Made by a program: the position numbers and the translations under genes
Notes under the pieces: generated by a model
The model's input: only the letters and a program-made list of their open reading frames with translations
Database searches by the model: none
What the model was told of the DNA's origin: nothing
NCBI GenBank assembly: GCA_045125935.1
Contig: JBGVNW010000015.1
Span: 1-29,362 of the forward strand
DNA: 29,362 nucleotides
Direction: 5' to 3'
Source: CAG-877 sp045125935
GTDB taxonomy: Bacteria > Bacillota_I > Bacilli_A > RF39 > UBA660
In this document: positions 1 through 7,327 of the stretch, in pieces
Layout: each line of letters opens with the position of its first letter
How positions within the stretch are numbered: the first letter of the stretch is position 1

Positions 1-108
1 TGACCACTCCTTTCTCAACATATATTATTATTTGCAACTGCGAATCGCAAATTTATAATATCAAAAGGAGTGTTTTTTTTAAAGACTCAACGCTAAAGCT
101 TTAAAGAA
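1..108. promoter_or_regulatory. Left-edge long stem-loop: possible RBS-sequestering leader (minus) or terminator (plus)
   Basis: No gene is seen here. Positions 5-13 (CACTCCTTT) and 64-72 (AAAGGAGTG) are perfect inverted repeats, and the AT-rich arms between them also pair largely, around a loop near 33-45. On the minus strand the inner arm holds a good Shine-Dalgarno (AAAGGAG, 7-13) six bases from the window edge, so a minus-strand gene may start just outside; by Bacillus synteny glmU would follow spoVG. On the plus strand the same stem is followed by eight T (73-80), so it could equally be a terminator for a plus-strand gene ending off the left edge. The sequence alone does not decide. Confidence 0.4.
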
Positions 109-135
109 CCACCAGACTATCTGGTGGTTTTCTTA
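109..135. terminator. Hairpin, likely terminator
   Basis: ACCACCAG-ACTAT-CTGGTGGT is a strong GC-rich stem followed on the plus strand by TTTTCTTA and on the minus strand by a weaker TTCTTT run. It could back up the spoVG terminator or end a plus-strand gene lying to the left. Confidence 0.5.
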
Positions 136-138
136 TAC

Positions 139-163
139 AACAAAAAGATGCCGTAGCATCTTA
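139..163 (-). terminator. spoVG terminator
   Basis: Directly after the spoVG stop codon, minus-strand AAGATGC-TACG-GCATCTT folds into a 7-bp stem with a tetraloop and continues into a short T run, as expected of an intrinsic terminator. Confidence 0.75.
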
Positions 164-436
164 TTATTCTTCTGATACGTCTTCTGCGTTTTTGTAAGCA
201 TCTAAAATTGCTTCTTCAAACATAGCACGAACTTCAGGATTAATTGGATGAGCGATATCACGATATCCACCTGCAGCTACCTTTCGGCTAGGCATTGCTA
301 TAAATAGACCGTTGTCTCCTTCAATAATACGAATATCATGTACTGCAAAACTCTCATCTAACAACACTGAAGCAATTCCCTTCATACGAGATCCTTCTTT
401 TTCAATTTTACGTACATTTACAGTTGTAATCTTCAT
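164..436 (-). CDS. spoVG: SpoVG-family RNA/DNA-binding regulator
   Basis: A 90-aa protein that aligns along its whole length with SpoVG, including the family signature HDIRIIEG-DNGLFIAMPSRK and RDIAHPINPEVR. In Bacillus SpoVG affects asymmetric septation and spore cortex formation, and homologues in Listeria and Staphylococcus bind nucleic acids and act as global regulators. The start is supported by a GGGAGGAAT Shine-Dalgarno at about 444-452. A possible promoter lies about 45-70 bases upstream and a terminator hairpin follows the stop. In Bacillus purR and yabJ separate it from the veg region; here veg is its direct upstream neighbour, about 105 bp away. Confidence 0.96.
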   Translation of the reverse strand: MKITTVNVRKIEKEGSRMKGIASVLLDESFAVHDIRIIEGDNGLFIAMPSRKVAAGGYRDIAHPINPEVRAMFEEAILDAYKNAEDVSEE

Positions 437-479
437 ACGATTATTCCTCCCTCTTAAAGTATTTAAACTTTATAACTAT

Positions 480-508
480 ATTTTATAATACACAATATCA
501 AATTGCAA
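480..508 (-). promoter_or_regulatory. Putative spoVG promoter
   Basis: Minus-strand TTGCAA (503-508), a 17-base spacer and TAAAAT (480-485) resemble a housekeeping sigma-A promoter, placed 43 bases or more before the spoVG start. Bacillus spoVG uses sigma-H; I did not find a convincing sigma-H match. Confidence 0.4.
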
Positions 509-540
509 CATTTTTTTATAGTCAAATAAAGGGAAAAACA

Positions 541-753
541 CTATTTTAGAACCTCTAAATTATTAATTAATAAATCACTATAACTAAAAGACTTAATTAC
601 TTTATTATCAAGCTCTATAGTAAAAACTGCTGGATATACACCAACTATTCTTCCAGAAAACTCCTCATTTTGGTTTCTAATCCCATTAAATCTAAATATA
701 TGATCAATGCCTTTATTAGAAGCAACAAAGGTTTTAACTTTATCTAACATCAT
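541..753 (-). CDS. veg: Veg-family protein
   Basis: A 70-aa protein matching the Veg family (DUF1021) in the central segment GRIVGVYPAVFTIELDN followed by SFSYSDLL, which corresponds to the 'YPSVFVIQLD...VSYSYADIL' region of B. subtilis Veg. Veg has been linked to biofilm formation and is strongly expressed in vegetative cells; its mechanism is not settled. The start overlaps the yabG stop by four bases (ATGA), so the two are probably translationally coupled. yabG-veg is the Bacillus order. There is no clear Shine-Dalgarno outside yabG and no obvious terminator behind the gene. Confidence 0.85.
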   Translation of the reverse strand: MMLDKVKTFVASNKGIDHIFRFNGIRNQNEEFSGRIVGVYPAVFTIELDNKVIKSFSYSDLLINNLEVLK

Positions 754-1529
754 CTAGGATACCCCACATACATAGTTCCATTCGTAATAATTCCTCCTAT
801 ACCATCTTTTCCATACTTGGTCTTTTCAACCAACCGAACAACATCTATACTTTGATTTTTATCCGCTAAAGCTAAGGAAGACGCAATAATAGCCGGATCT
901 AAAGCATGAATATTAATCCGTTTCGGACTCGAAGCAAAATTAGCCCCAGCTTTAATTAACTCCTCATAATTAGACTGGCAAGCTCCAGCAATTACAATTA
1001 ATTTATCTTGACTCTTCTCATACTTACGAGCTTCTTTAACCGCATCAATGAAATTAATAGTATTTTGATAATTATTTAAGTCTTTACTATCACGTTTTTT
1101 AGCATAATAAGCATCATGCCCAGTTATAACAACAATATCAGGCTGAAACTCTCTAAGTAAATCACCTATTCGATATGGAATATCAACCTCATCTAAAGTA
1201 ATCCCATTAGCTTTAACCTTTAAATCATCATAAAAACGCATACACCTTTCCAAATATTCACTGTCACCATCAATATGCAATATTTTTCCAGGTAAATAAA
1301 AATATTGACTACGATCAATTTTTATATCCCTAACATTAGCCTCAATTATCTTCTCATCTTCATCGCTAATATTATCAGCTTTTACTAAATCATCTATTTG
1401 ACAATCAGCAATTAATCGTAAATCAACACCTTTCAAAAAAACAGTATTTCCTTCAAAACCAACTATTTTAAAGACAACATCATGTTTATAAGAAATACGA
1501 GTAACAAAATCTCCAATTCTAAAATTCAT
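750..1529 (-). CDS. yabG: Sporulation-specific protease YabG
   Basis: A 259-aa homologue of YabG, the cysteine protease made late in the mother cell that processes spore coat proteins (SpoIVA and SafA in Bacillus; germination-related Csp proteins in Clostridioides difficile). Seen here are the N-terminal GDFVTRISYKHDVVFKIVGF segment, VVITGHDAYY with His138, and GACQSNYEELIKAGANFASSPKR with Cys184, the probable catalytic pair. I chose the ATG at 1529 because the GGAG at 1539-1542 is nine bases from it but directly abuts the alternative ATG at 1538. It is slightly shorter than the roughly 290-aa Bacillus protein. rsmA ends just upstream with its own terminator, so yabG-veg is probably a separate transcript. 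Confidence 0.94.
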   Translation of the reverse strand: MNFRIGDFVTRISYKHDVVFKIVGFEGNTVFLKGVDLRLIADCQIDDLVKADNISDEDEKIIEANVRDIKIDRSQYFYLPGKILHIDGDSEYLERCMRFYDDLKVKANGITLDEVDIPYRIGDLLREFQPDIVVITGHDAYYAKKRDSKDLNNYQNTINFIDAVKEARKYEKSQDKLIVIAGACQSNYEELIKAGANFASSPKRINIHALDPAIIASSLALADKNQSIDVVRLVEKTKYGKDGIGGIITNGTMYVGYPR

Positions 1530-1576
1530 AAGAATCATCTCCAGTTAATTCTATGAATTAAAAAAAAAGATAGAAC

Positions 1577-1601
1577 AAAAAAGGCGCCCAAATCAAGCAC
1601 C
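1577..1601 (-). terminator. rsmA terminator
   Basis: Minus-strand GGTGC-TTGATTTGG-GCGCC, a 5-bp GC-rich stem with one G-U pair, is followed by TTTTTT, about 25 bases behind the rsmA stop. Confidence 0.65.
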
Positions 1602-1625
1602 ATTAAAATTTCTAAAAACTATCTA

Positions 1626-2441
1626 CTACTTTTTATACAATGCATTTGCAAGTTCAACAAAAACTTCTACCTCTAAAGCTTCTGCTCTAACACTTAAATC
1701 GGCACCATATCTAGAAAGAACCTCTGAAACAATATCTAAATCATATTTTTTCAAATTATTCCTTAAATTTTTACGTTTAAACTGAAAACTATCACGAACA
1801 ACCTGTTCAAAAAAAGTTAAGTCAGAAACTGGTAATCTATTTTCTTTTTCCGAAAATGAAACTATTACACTATCAACATTAGGTACTGGTACAAATTCAT
1901 TTCTAGATACTAAAAACTCTTTTTTTACATTAAAATAATATTGTAACAACACCGAAATAGAACTATATTCTTTACTGCCACAAGAAGTAGAAAATCTATC
2001 TCCAACTTCTTTTTGAACCATCATAACTATCTTTTTAAAATGAAGTCCACTACTAATTAATTTCATAATAATTGGCGTTGTAATATAATAAGGAACATTA
2101 CTAACAAAATACAAATTATCATATTTATAATTTGCAACATCGCTACACAAATCAGAAGTTAAAAAATCCTGAAAAAGTAAATTTATATTCTCAAAATCAC
2201 TTATTCTCTTATTTAATTCATCTTTCAAATCAACATCTATTTCATACGCCAAAACATTAGTAGCTACTTTAGCAAGTTCCCTAGTCATTATAGCTCCACC
2301 AGGACCAACTTCAATAACTAAAGAATTATCAGCAATTTCAGCTACATTAACAATTCTTTTAACAACAGATACATCCTTTAAAAAATTTTGACCAAACTTC
2401 TTTTTAAATCTAACACCATATTTTTCCACCAAATCACCCAT
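1626..2441 (-). CDS. rsmA: 16S rRNA (adenine1518-N6/adenine1519-N6)-dimethyltransferase RsmA (KsgA)
   Basis: A 271-aa SAM-dependent dimethyltransferase that modifies the two adjacent adenines of helix 45 in 16S rRNA late in 30S assembly. The N-terminal KKFGQNFLKD, the SAM-binding EVGPGGAIMTREL (residues 44-56), the catalytic NVPYY (115-119) and the C-terminal QFKRKNLRNNLKK are all intact and the length is typical. Its start overlaps the stop of the upstream 141-aa membrane protein gene by eight bases, so it is the last gene of an operon beginning with sipW. In Bacillus ksgA instead follows rnmV. A terminator follows at 1577-1601. Confidence 0.97.
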   Translation of the reverse strand: MGDLVEKYGVRFKKKFGQNFLKDVSVVKRIVNVAEIADNSLVIEVGPGGAIMTRELAKVATNVLAYEIDVDLKDELNKRISDFENINLLFQDFLTSDLCSDVANYKYDNLYFVSNVPYYITTPIIMKLISSGLHFKKIVMMVQKEVGDRFSTSCGSKEYSSISVLLQYYFNVKKEFLVSRNEFVPVPNVDSVIVSFSEKENRLPVSDLTFFEQVVRDSFQFKRKNLRNNLKKYDLDIVSEVLSRYGADLSVRAEALEVEVFVELANALYKK

Positions 2442-2859
2442 TACCTTTTTTATTTAACATAAACAACAAATTACTAATAATTAAACCATATAGCATTACT
2501 TCCATAAATACTATAAAATCACTAAAGTAATTAAAATTTATTCCATAACCCATAACCTCATTTAAAAGCATTCCCTTATCAAATATCGCTCTTAAACATA
2601 CAAAAATAATTACAAAATAAACTAATAAACTTGTCAAGTTATAAAATAAATTACCATTAATTTTATCCTGTTTAAATATAAAATTCAATACATAAATTAA
2701 TAGTAATATAACAAAAGGAACAAAATACAAAATACTACTAAACAAATCATTACCCAAACGATATGCCATTCCAATAATAATATAAATAGATAATGTAAAA
2801 GCTATCAACAAAAAGAAAACTTTAAATACATTAAGTAAAATTTTAAAAAATCTATTCAT
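2434..2859 (-). CDS. Unrecognised four-helix membrane protein
   Basis: I do not recognise this 141-aa protein. It has four strongly hydrophobic segments at about residues 11-33, 40-62, 73-93 and 112-136 with short loops and no obvious catalytic motif. It overlaps the preceding 229-aa gene by eight bases and rsmA by eight bases, so translation is probably coupled across all three genes. Lying between a SipW-type peptidase and rsmA, it might be an accessory to the secreted-protein cluster next door or simply an unrelated envelope protein in the same operon. No function is assigned. Confidence 0.7.
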   Translation of the reverse strand: MNRFFKILLNVFKVFFLLIAFTLSIYIIIGMAYRLGNDLFSSILYFVPFVILLLIYVLNFIFKQDKINGNLFYNLTSLLVYFVIIFVCLRAIFDKGMLLNEVMGYGINFNYFSDFIVFMEVMLYGLIISNLLFMLNKKGNG

Positions 2860-3541
2860 TACTACCTCCTAAAGAATCTATATACCAATCTGTAACCATA
2901 TCAACAAAATTAACAGTTTTTCTATAGGAACTAACTATTTGATAATAACTTTCTTTATACAAATCAAAAACATTATTCTTTGTACTATAAGTAGAAAAAT
3001 AATAACTACTATTATTAAGTAAACTATTTTTTACATAAGACACATCAGTAAGAATAGTATCAATATTATTTTTTATAAAATTATTCATAATATCAGCTTC
3101 ATCATTAAGATCACTAATTCCATATAATTGCTTAACTAAGCAGTCATTAACAACATTACTCTGATATAACTCTTGAAAATTATAAATATCAGTTACATTC
3201 ATTTCCTTTTTATCTAAATAATTATAAAGTTTTTCGTCATTTAAAATAGTAACACAACTACTTAATCTATTACTTGTATCAATTAATAATTCATAATTAG
3301 ATTTATCAACATAACTATCTAAATTAATATTAGCTAATTTTAAAGAAATCTCTTCAACTTCAGACTTCAATTTATCAGAAACAACCATTTCCTCTTCCGT
3401 TTTTACATATGTATGATTAACTTCATTAAAATGATAAATATTAATTAAAAGTAAGAAAAAAGCAATTCCCGTAACAAACGTTATAATTACATAAGATGAA
3501 AAATTTAAAATACTAAAGTACTCCTTATTCTTTTTTTTCAC
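2852..3541 (-). CDS. Unrecognised single-anchor extracytoplasmic protein
   Basis: A 229-aa protein of unknown family with a basic N-terminus (MKKKNKEY), one transmembrane segment at about residues 14-34, and a hydrophilic, probably helical outer domain. The outer domain has exactly two cysteines (Cys96, Cys134) that could pair outside the cell. The segment after the membrane anchor (about 45-75) has the charged heptad-like look of a short coiled coil. The start is a GTG preceded by GGTGAT at a normal distance. It begins 18 bp after sipW, so it is probably co-transcribed with the signal peptidase; a role in anchoring or assembling the TasA-like proteins is a guess from position only. Confidence 0.7.
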   Translation of the reverse strand: MKKKNKEYFSILNFSSYVIITFVTGIAFFLLLINIYHFNEVNHTYVKTEEEMVVSDKLKSEVEEISLKLANINLDSYVDKSNYELLIDTSNRLSSCVTILNDEKLYNYLDKKEMNVTDIYNFQELYQSNVVNDCLVKQLYGISDLNDEADIMNNFIKNNIDTILTDVSYVKNSLLNNSSYYFSTYSTKNNVFDLYKESYYQIVSSYRKTVNFVDMVTDWYIDSLGGSNE

Positions 3542-3559
3542 CTAATATCACCACACAAT

Positions 3560-4207
3560 TTAAATAACTTCTAATTTTTCATCTAGTTGTTTTGTCTTCA
3601 TAATACGTTTCTTTATAACCTTTAATATATCAAAAATAATAATTGCTGCCGAAGGCATAACAATACCAATTATAAATCCATATGAAGTTAATAAAAACTT
3701 TCTAACATAACCTAGTTTAGGAATTTTTAAAATAACCTTTCCATAAACACTACTTTCATTAACCAAAGAAGGATCCTCAATATTATTATTATCACCTTTT
3801 GTTCTAAATATATAATCACCCGATTGCGATAATTGCTTTCCAACAATTCTATGCGTTACAGTAAGTCCTGGATAAGAAGGATCAACTGATGAAAAAGTTA
3901 TAATATCACCAATTTCTAATTCCATCCCTTCTTCTCTTTTAACAACAATTGCATCATTAACCATTATAGTTGGAACCATACTTGGAGATACAATAACATA
4001 AGCATTAAATAATGGTAACTTATTATTACCTTGACTAAAATTATAAAATAAATCACCAAAATAAACCGTCATAAATAAACCAAAAATTATAAAGAAAGTA
4101 AATACAGCATACAAAAAAGCCCTAGCAATAAAATGACAAATATATTTTATTTTGCCAAATGTAGTCATTTCTTGATGACTATTAACATACTTAGCACTTA
4201 TTTTCAT
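3560..4207 (-). CDS. sipW: ER-type signal peptidase I (SipW-like)
   Basis: A 215-aa membrane-embedded signal peptidase of the archaeal/ER type, which uses a Ser-His pair instead of the bacterial Ser-Lys dyad. Visible are the N-terminal transmembrane region (about 29-54), SPSMVPT with catalytic Ser76, VTHRIV with His119, the KGDNN box (137-141) and a second hydrophobic segment near the C-terminus (about 178-200). In B. subtilis SipW matures TasA and TapA, the biofilm fibre proteins. I chose the ATG at 4207 because AGGAGG (4215-4220) sits seven bases before it; longer starts lack a site. A TATAAT at 4233-4238 lies just upstream. Three candidate substrates are encoded immediately before it. Confidence 0.9.
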   Translation of the reverse strand: MKISAKYVNSHQEMTTFGKIKYICHFIARAFLYAVFTFFIIFGLFMTVYFGDLFYNFSQGNNKLPLFNAYVIVSPSMVPTIMVNDAIVVKREEGMELEIGDIITFSSVDPSYPGLTVTHRIVGKQLSQSGDYIFRTKGDNNNIEDPSLVNESSVYGKVILKIPKLGYVRKFLLTSYGFIIGIVMPSAAIIIFDILKVIKKRIMKTKQLDEKLEVI

Positions 4208-4271
4208 TCTACTGCCTCCTAATCTTAAATTCATTATAATACGTGAACACAAAAAATTGCTATATTTTACA

Positions 4272-4300
4272 AGAAAAAAAAGAACGGTTTACACGTTCTT
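4272..4300 (-). terminator. Terminator after first TasA-like gene
   Basis: Minus-strand AAGAACG-TGTAAAC-CGTTCTT is a perfect 7-bp stem followed by a run of seven or more T, just after the stop codon of the 208-aa gene. Confidence 0.85.
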
Positions 4301-4925
4301 ACAAAACTTCCCCATAGACATTTATCTTAATTTGAAATGTCCTACTAACTTCATCAATTACAGTATCATCAGAAATCCACATACGTAAACGATAACTATC
4401 AGTAAAAGTTTGTTTTTGACCATCAACATTTTGAAAACTATCATAATGCAATGTCATTTCATCTTCATGACTACCAATCTCACTTGCAGTACCATTTGGA
4501 ATATAACCAATAGGTATCTCAGTAATTGATGTTGAAACATACTCACCATTTACTAATTTTTCTAAATATATTTTTACATCATCATTATCAAGTTCAATTC
4601 CATCAGCCGTTACTTTTTCCGCAACAATTTCATAACTAACAGTAGTTAAACCAGCTATAGAGGAACTAACTACAAAATCAAAAACATTATTATCTCCAAT
4701 TAATCTTTTTCCTTCCTCATCACTAATAGGCATTGCATTAGATATTAAAATTCCATTAGTAGATTCCACAAAAGACATAGAAATTGTTCCAGTATTAATT
4801 GTATTAATCTTAGAGCCATCTACACTCGTAGTAAAAACAGCATAAGATACACCAACAAGTGCAACAATTAATATAGCTACACCAAGAATTGATAATAATA
4901 TTTGACGAGACAATGAATTATCCAT
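4299..4925 (-). CDS. SipW-dependent secreted protein, TasA/camelysin-like
   Basis: A 208-aa protein with a typical SipW-type signal: hydrophobic segment at residues 8-28 ending in VSYAVF, so cleavage after Ala29 fits the small-x-Ala rule. The mature part has no cysteine, is beta-rich in appearance, and ends with YRLRMWISDDT and FQIKINVYG, a pattern shared with the next two genes. The start is supported by GGAGG ten bases upstream. It has its own promoter (4948-4976) and terminator, so it can be expressed apart from its paralogues. The TasA/M73 family assignment rests on signal type, size and the adjacent SipW, not on a clear full-length match. Confidence 0.65.
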   Translation of the reverse strand: MDNSLSRQILLSILGVAILIVALVGVSYAVFTTSVDGSKINTINTGTISMSFVESTNGILISNAMPISDEEGKRLIGDNNVFDFVVSSSIAGLTTVSYEIVAEKVTADGIELDNDDVKIYLEKLVNGEYVSTSITEIPIGYIPNGTASEIGSHEDEMTLHYDSFQNVDGQKQTFTDSYRLRMWISDDTVIDEVSRTFQIKINVYGEVL

Positions 4926-4947
4926 GACAATATTACCTCCATAATAT

Positions 4948-4976
4948 ATTAAAAGAATACCACATCACAATGACAA
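4948..4976 (-). promoter_or_regulatory. Promoter of the 208-aa TasA-like gene
   Basis: Minus-strand TTGTCA (4971-4976), 17-base spacer, TTTAAT (4948-4953); one mismatch in each hexamer to sigma-A consensus. It lies between the upstream gene's terminator and the 208-aa gene. Confidence 0.5.
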
Positions 4977-4984
4977 ATTCAAAC

Positions 4985-5007
4985 AAAAAAGACTAATTTA
5001 TCTAGCC
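4985..5007 (-). terminator. Terminator overlapping the 3' end of the 202-aa gene
   Basis: Minus-strand GGCTA-GATAAAT-TAGTC forms a short stem with one G-U pair and is followed by TTTTTTG; the upstream arm lies inside the last codons of the 202-aa gene. Confidence 0.5.
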
Positions 5008-5606
5008 TTTCCATATACATTAATTTCTATTCCAAAACTTTGTAATACCTCTGGGGTAACAACTGTATCATCAGCAAGCCACATACGTAATCGATAATTA
5101 TGAGATACTGTCTCTTCACTAGAAACCTTAGCAATTATTTTGGCACCAGTTGGAGCACCATAAGATGAATTATCTTCTAATTTATCAAAAGTAACAGGTT
5201 CAGCAACAGGAATATAAGTTCCACTTTCTTGTTTCTCTAAATATATTTTTACAGTCTCAGGTAAAGCAGAAGTAAATTCTTCATTAATTTCTAACGCAAT
5301 CTCATAATCAACAGCAGCCGAATCACCTAAATTAACCTTAATAGTAAAATCATAATATTGATCCTCTTCACTAATTACTCTACCTACCTCATCATATAAA
5401 GGTACCATATTATTTATAAAGAAAATATCACTATTTTCAGCATATGTCATAACAACAGATCCTGAATCAAAAAATTCATCACTCTTATTATTTTCATTTC
5501 TAAAGAAAATAATAAAAGACATCACAATAACTAAAATAACTAAAATACTCGCTACAACCAACCAACCAATTAATTTTTTTGAAACACCATTATTATTACT
5601 ACTCAT
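4998..5606 (-). CDS. Membrane-anchored TasA-like paralogue
   Basis: A 202-aa relative of the 208-aa protein: the shared features are VKIYLEK in the middle, YRLRMWLADDT near the C-terminus and FGIEINVYG at the end. Its hydrophobic segment (about 11-33) is followed directly by Arg-Asn-Glu-Asn and has no small-x-Ala site, so it probably stays anchored as a type II membrane protein instead of being released by the signal peptidase. The mature region has no cysteine. AGGAGG sits close before the ATG. It starts 8 bp after the 192-aa paralogue, with which it is surely co-transcribed. Confidence 0.62.
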   Translation of the reverse strand: MSSNNNGVSKKLIGWLVVASILVILVIVMSFIIFFRNENNKSDEFFDSGSVVMTYAENSDIFFINNMVPLYDEVGRVISEEDQYYDFTIKVNLGDSAAVDYEIALEINEEFTSALPETVKIYLEKQESGTYIPVAEPVTFDKLEDNSSYGAPTGAKIIAKVSSEETVSHNYRLRMWLADDTVVTPEVLQSFGIEINVYGKAR

Positions 5607-5614
5607 TTTTCCTC

Positions 5615-6193
5615 CTACGAAATAGTTTTAACACTAATTTTTCCTTTAAATTCTTTTTCATTATTACTAAGTGCATAAGTATCAGCTAACCAAACACGTA
5701 ACTTAAATTTCTTAACTTCCCCAGACTTTATAGTTCCAGATAATAAAATCCTTTCATCGGGACTATTTAATGATACCCGCATATCTTTATATGAAGGAAC
5801 TTGATTTCCCTCAAATTGTTTAAATGGAATACCAGAATCATCTGTTAAATACACCTTGATATAATCATATTTAAACTTATTATCTGCACTAATATCAGTC
5901 AAATATATTTCATATTCAACAATTTCGTCAGTTTCTTCCTCTAATTCTATCGAAAACTCCGAATAACCAATTATTCCATCTTGAATTGTTTCAACATTAA
6001 GTTCTTTAGCACTAACATCTGTAATTGGTAGTTTTGATAAAATCCTAATTTCATCTTGACCACTAAACGACACAGCTGGAACTTCACTTTTCAATAAAAA
6101 AGGTAAACAATTAATAACAATTATAAATACAAATATCAAAATTAAAAAAAGTAGCCCACCATGATTAAAAGCCCTCTGTTTAACTTTCGCCAT
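5615..6193 (-). CDS. Diverged membrane-anchored TasA-like paralogue
   Basis: The most diverged of three neighbouring relatives (192 aa). Shared features are IKVYLTDDSG in the middle and FKLRVWLADTY near the end, followed by FKGKISVKT. The hydrophobic segment (about 13-33, containing the only cysteine) is not followed by an obvious signal peptidase site. The region in between is charged and probably beta-rich. The start follows an AGGGG-type site. It is the first gene of a pair with the 202-aa paralogue and begins about 54 bp after tatD. I infer a surface protein; no enzymatic motif is seen. Confidence 0.55.
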   Translation of the reverse strand: MAKVKQRAFNHGGLLFLILIFVFIIVINCLPFLLKSEVPAVSFSGQDEIRILSKLPITDVSAKELNVETIQDGIIGYSEFSIELEEETDEIVEYEIYLTDISADNKFKYDYIKVYLTDDSGIPFKQFEGNQVPSYKDMRVSLNSPDERILLSGTIKSGEVKKFKLRVWLADTYALSNNEKEFKGKISVKTIS

Positions 6194-6247
6194 TAAATCA
6201 ACCCCTAATTATTAATAACTACTATCACATTAAGAGTATCACAAAAC

Positions 6248-7000
6248 CTAATTCAAGTCAAACAGACTACATGCATTATTTGTAGTAATTGTTTCCACAT
6301 TCTCAATAGAAACATCACATATATCACCAATTTTCTTTGCAATCAAAGGAATATACTTAGAACTATTTTGTTTTCCTCTAAAAGGAACTGGTGCTAAATA
6401 AGGACTATCAGTTTCTAAAACAATATTTTCAAGACCAATCTCCTTTACAACACTACCTAAATTAGAATTACTAAAAGTAACCACACCACCAATTCCTAGC
6501 TTATACCCCATTGATATATATATCTTAGCAGTCTCTAAACTTCCACTAAAACAATGAATTACTCCAGACAAATTATAATCTTTTAAAACATTAATAGTAT
6601 CAAGAGTTGCATCTCTACTATGAATAACAACCGGTAAATTTAATTCAACAGCTATATCAAGCTGCTTTCTAAACAAATCTATTTGTTTATCTCTATTCTC
6701 TTTACCATAATGATAGTCAAGTCCTATCTCACCAAGACCTACTACTTTAGAACTATGAAGCTTTTCCTTTAAGGCAACTAATTCCTTTTCACCAATTAAA
6801 TCAGCCTCAGATGGATGAAATCCTAACGTTAAATAAACACACGAATTAACATCAGCAATAGAAACAGCCTCATCTAACGTATCAAAAGTACAAGCTGAAA
6901 TAATCATTTTAGAAACTCCATTTTCCACATTTTCTTTTATTACTAAATCTATATCATCATAATCATCACTAGATAAATGACAATGCGTATCAATAAACAT
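6248..7000 (-). CDS. tatD: TatD-family metal-dependent deoxyribonuclease
   Basis: A 250-aa TIM-barrel hydrolase of the TatD family, which has 3'-5' exonuclease and AP-endonuclease-like activities in characterised members. The metal-binding motifs are all present: DTHCH at residues 4-8, GEIGLDYHY, HSRDA, IHCFSG and ETDSPYLAP. The ATG at 7000 is preceded by GGAGG at 7008-7012; the upstream extension is non-homologous and rejected. metG-tatD adjacency is the Bacillus order, but here a 57-aa membrane protein gene sits between them and the TasA-like cluster follows where yabE and rnmV would be. Confidence 0.95.
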   Translation of the reverse strand: MFIDTHCHLSSDDYDDIDLVIKENVENGVSKMIISACTFDTLDEAVSIADVNSCVYLTLGFHPSEADLIGEKELVALKEKLHSSKVVGLGEIGLDYHYGKENRDKQIDLFRKQLDIAVELNLPVVIHSRDATLDTINVLKDYNLSGVIHCFSGSLETAKIYISMGYKLGIGGVVTFSNSNLGSVVKEIGLENIVLETDSPYLAPVPFRGKQNSSKYIPLIAKKIGDICDVSIENVETITTNNACSLFDLN

Positions 7001-7029
7001 ATAAATACCTCCAAAACAAAAATACCATA

Positions 7030-7203
7030 TTACTGGCAGTTTTTCCATCTATATATTTTAATTCTCGCATAATAATAAACAACACAACACAAATATGCAA
7101 TATCAATAATATTAGCAGACTCTAGTATTGAAATAATTAATAATAATCCAATAGATATAAAAAAGATATCTACAGCAAACTTCTTAAGTAATTTATTAGT
7201 CAT
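7030..7203 (-). CDS. 57-aa small membrane protein
   Basis: A short ORF starting MTNKLLKKFA and ending YRWKNCQ. It has a strong AAGGAGA Shine-Dalgarno five bases before the ATG at 7203, a lysine-rich start, two hydrophobic segments (about 9-29 and 32-47) and a basic tail, consistent with a two-helix membrane peptide with both ends inside. It lies between the metG terminator and tatD and ends 29 bp before tatD, so it is probably co-transcribed with it. I do not recognise the family. The good ribosome-binding site and the membrane-like amino-acid pattern make it more than a chance ORF. Confidence 0.65.
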   Translation of the reverse strand: MTNKLLKKFAVDIFFISIGLLLIISILESANIIDIAYLCCVVYYYARIKIYRWKNCQ

Positions 7204-7266
7204 ATAAATCTCCTTGTAAACATAATTTATACAGCCAACTACTCACAACATAATTAAATATATCAC

Positions 7267-7300
7267 AAAAAAAGAAAGTTACCATAAGTAAACTCTCTTT
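7267..7300 (-). terminator. metG terminator
   Basis: Minus-strand AGTTTAC-TTATG-GTAACT, a stem with a one-base bulge, is followed by TTCTTTTTTT, about 30 bases after the metG stop. Confidence 0.65.
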
Positions 7301-7327
7301 TATTTATACATAGACAATAATTTTACA

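Noticed and set aside
1539..1556. CATAGAATTA before yabG as a sigma-K -10 box
   Set aside because: Only a partial match, no AC-type -35 at the right distance, and the transcript would start at or after the ribosome-binding site.
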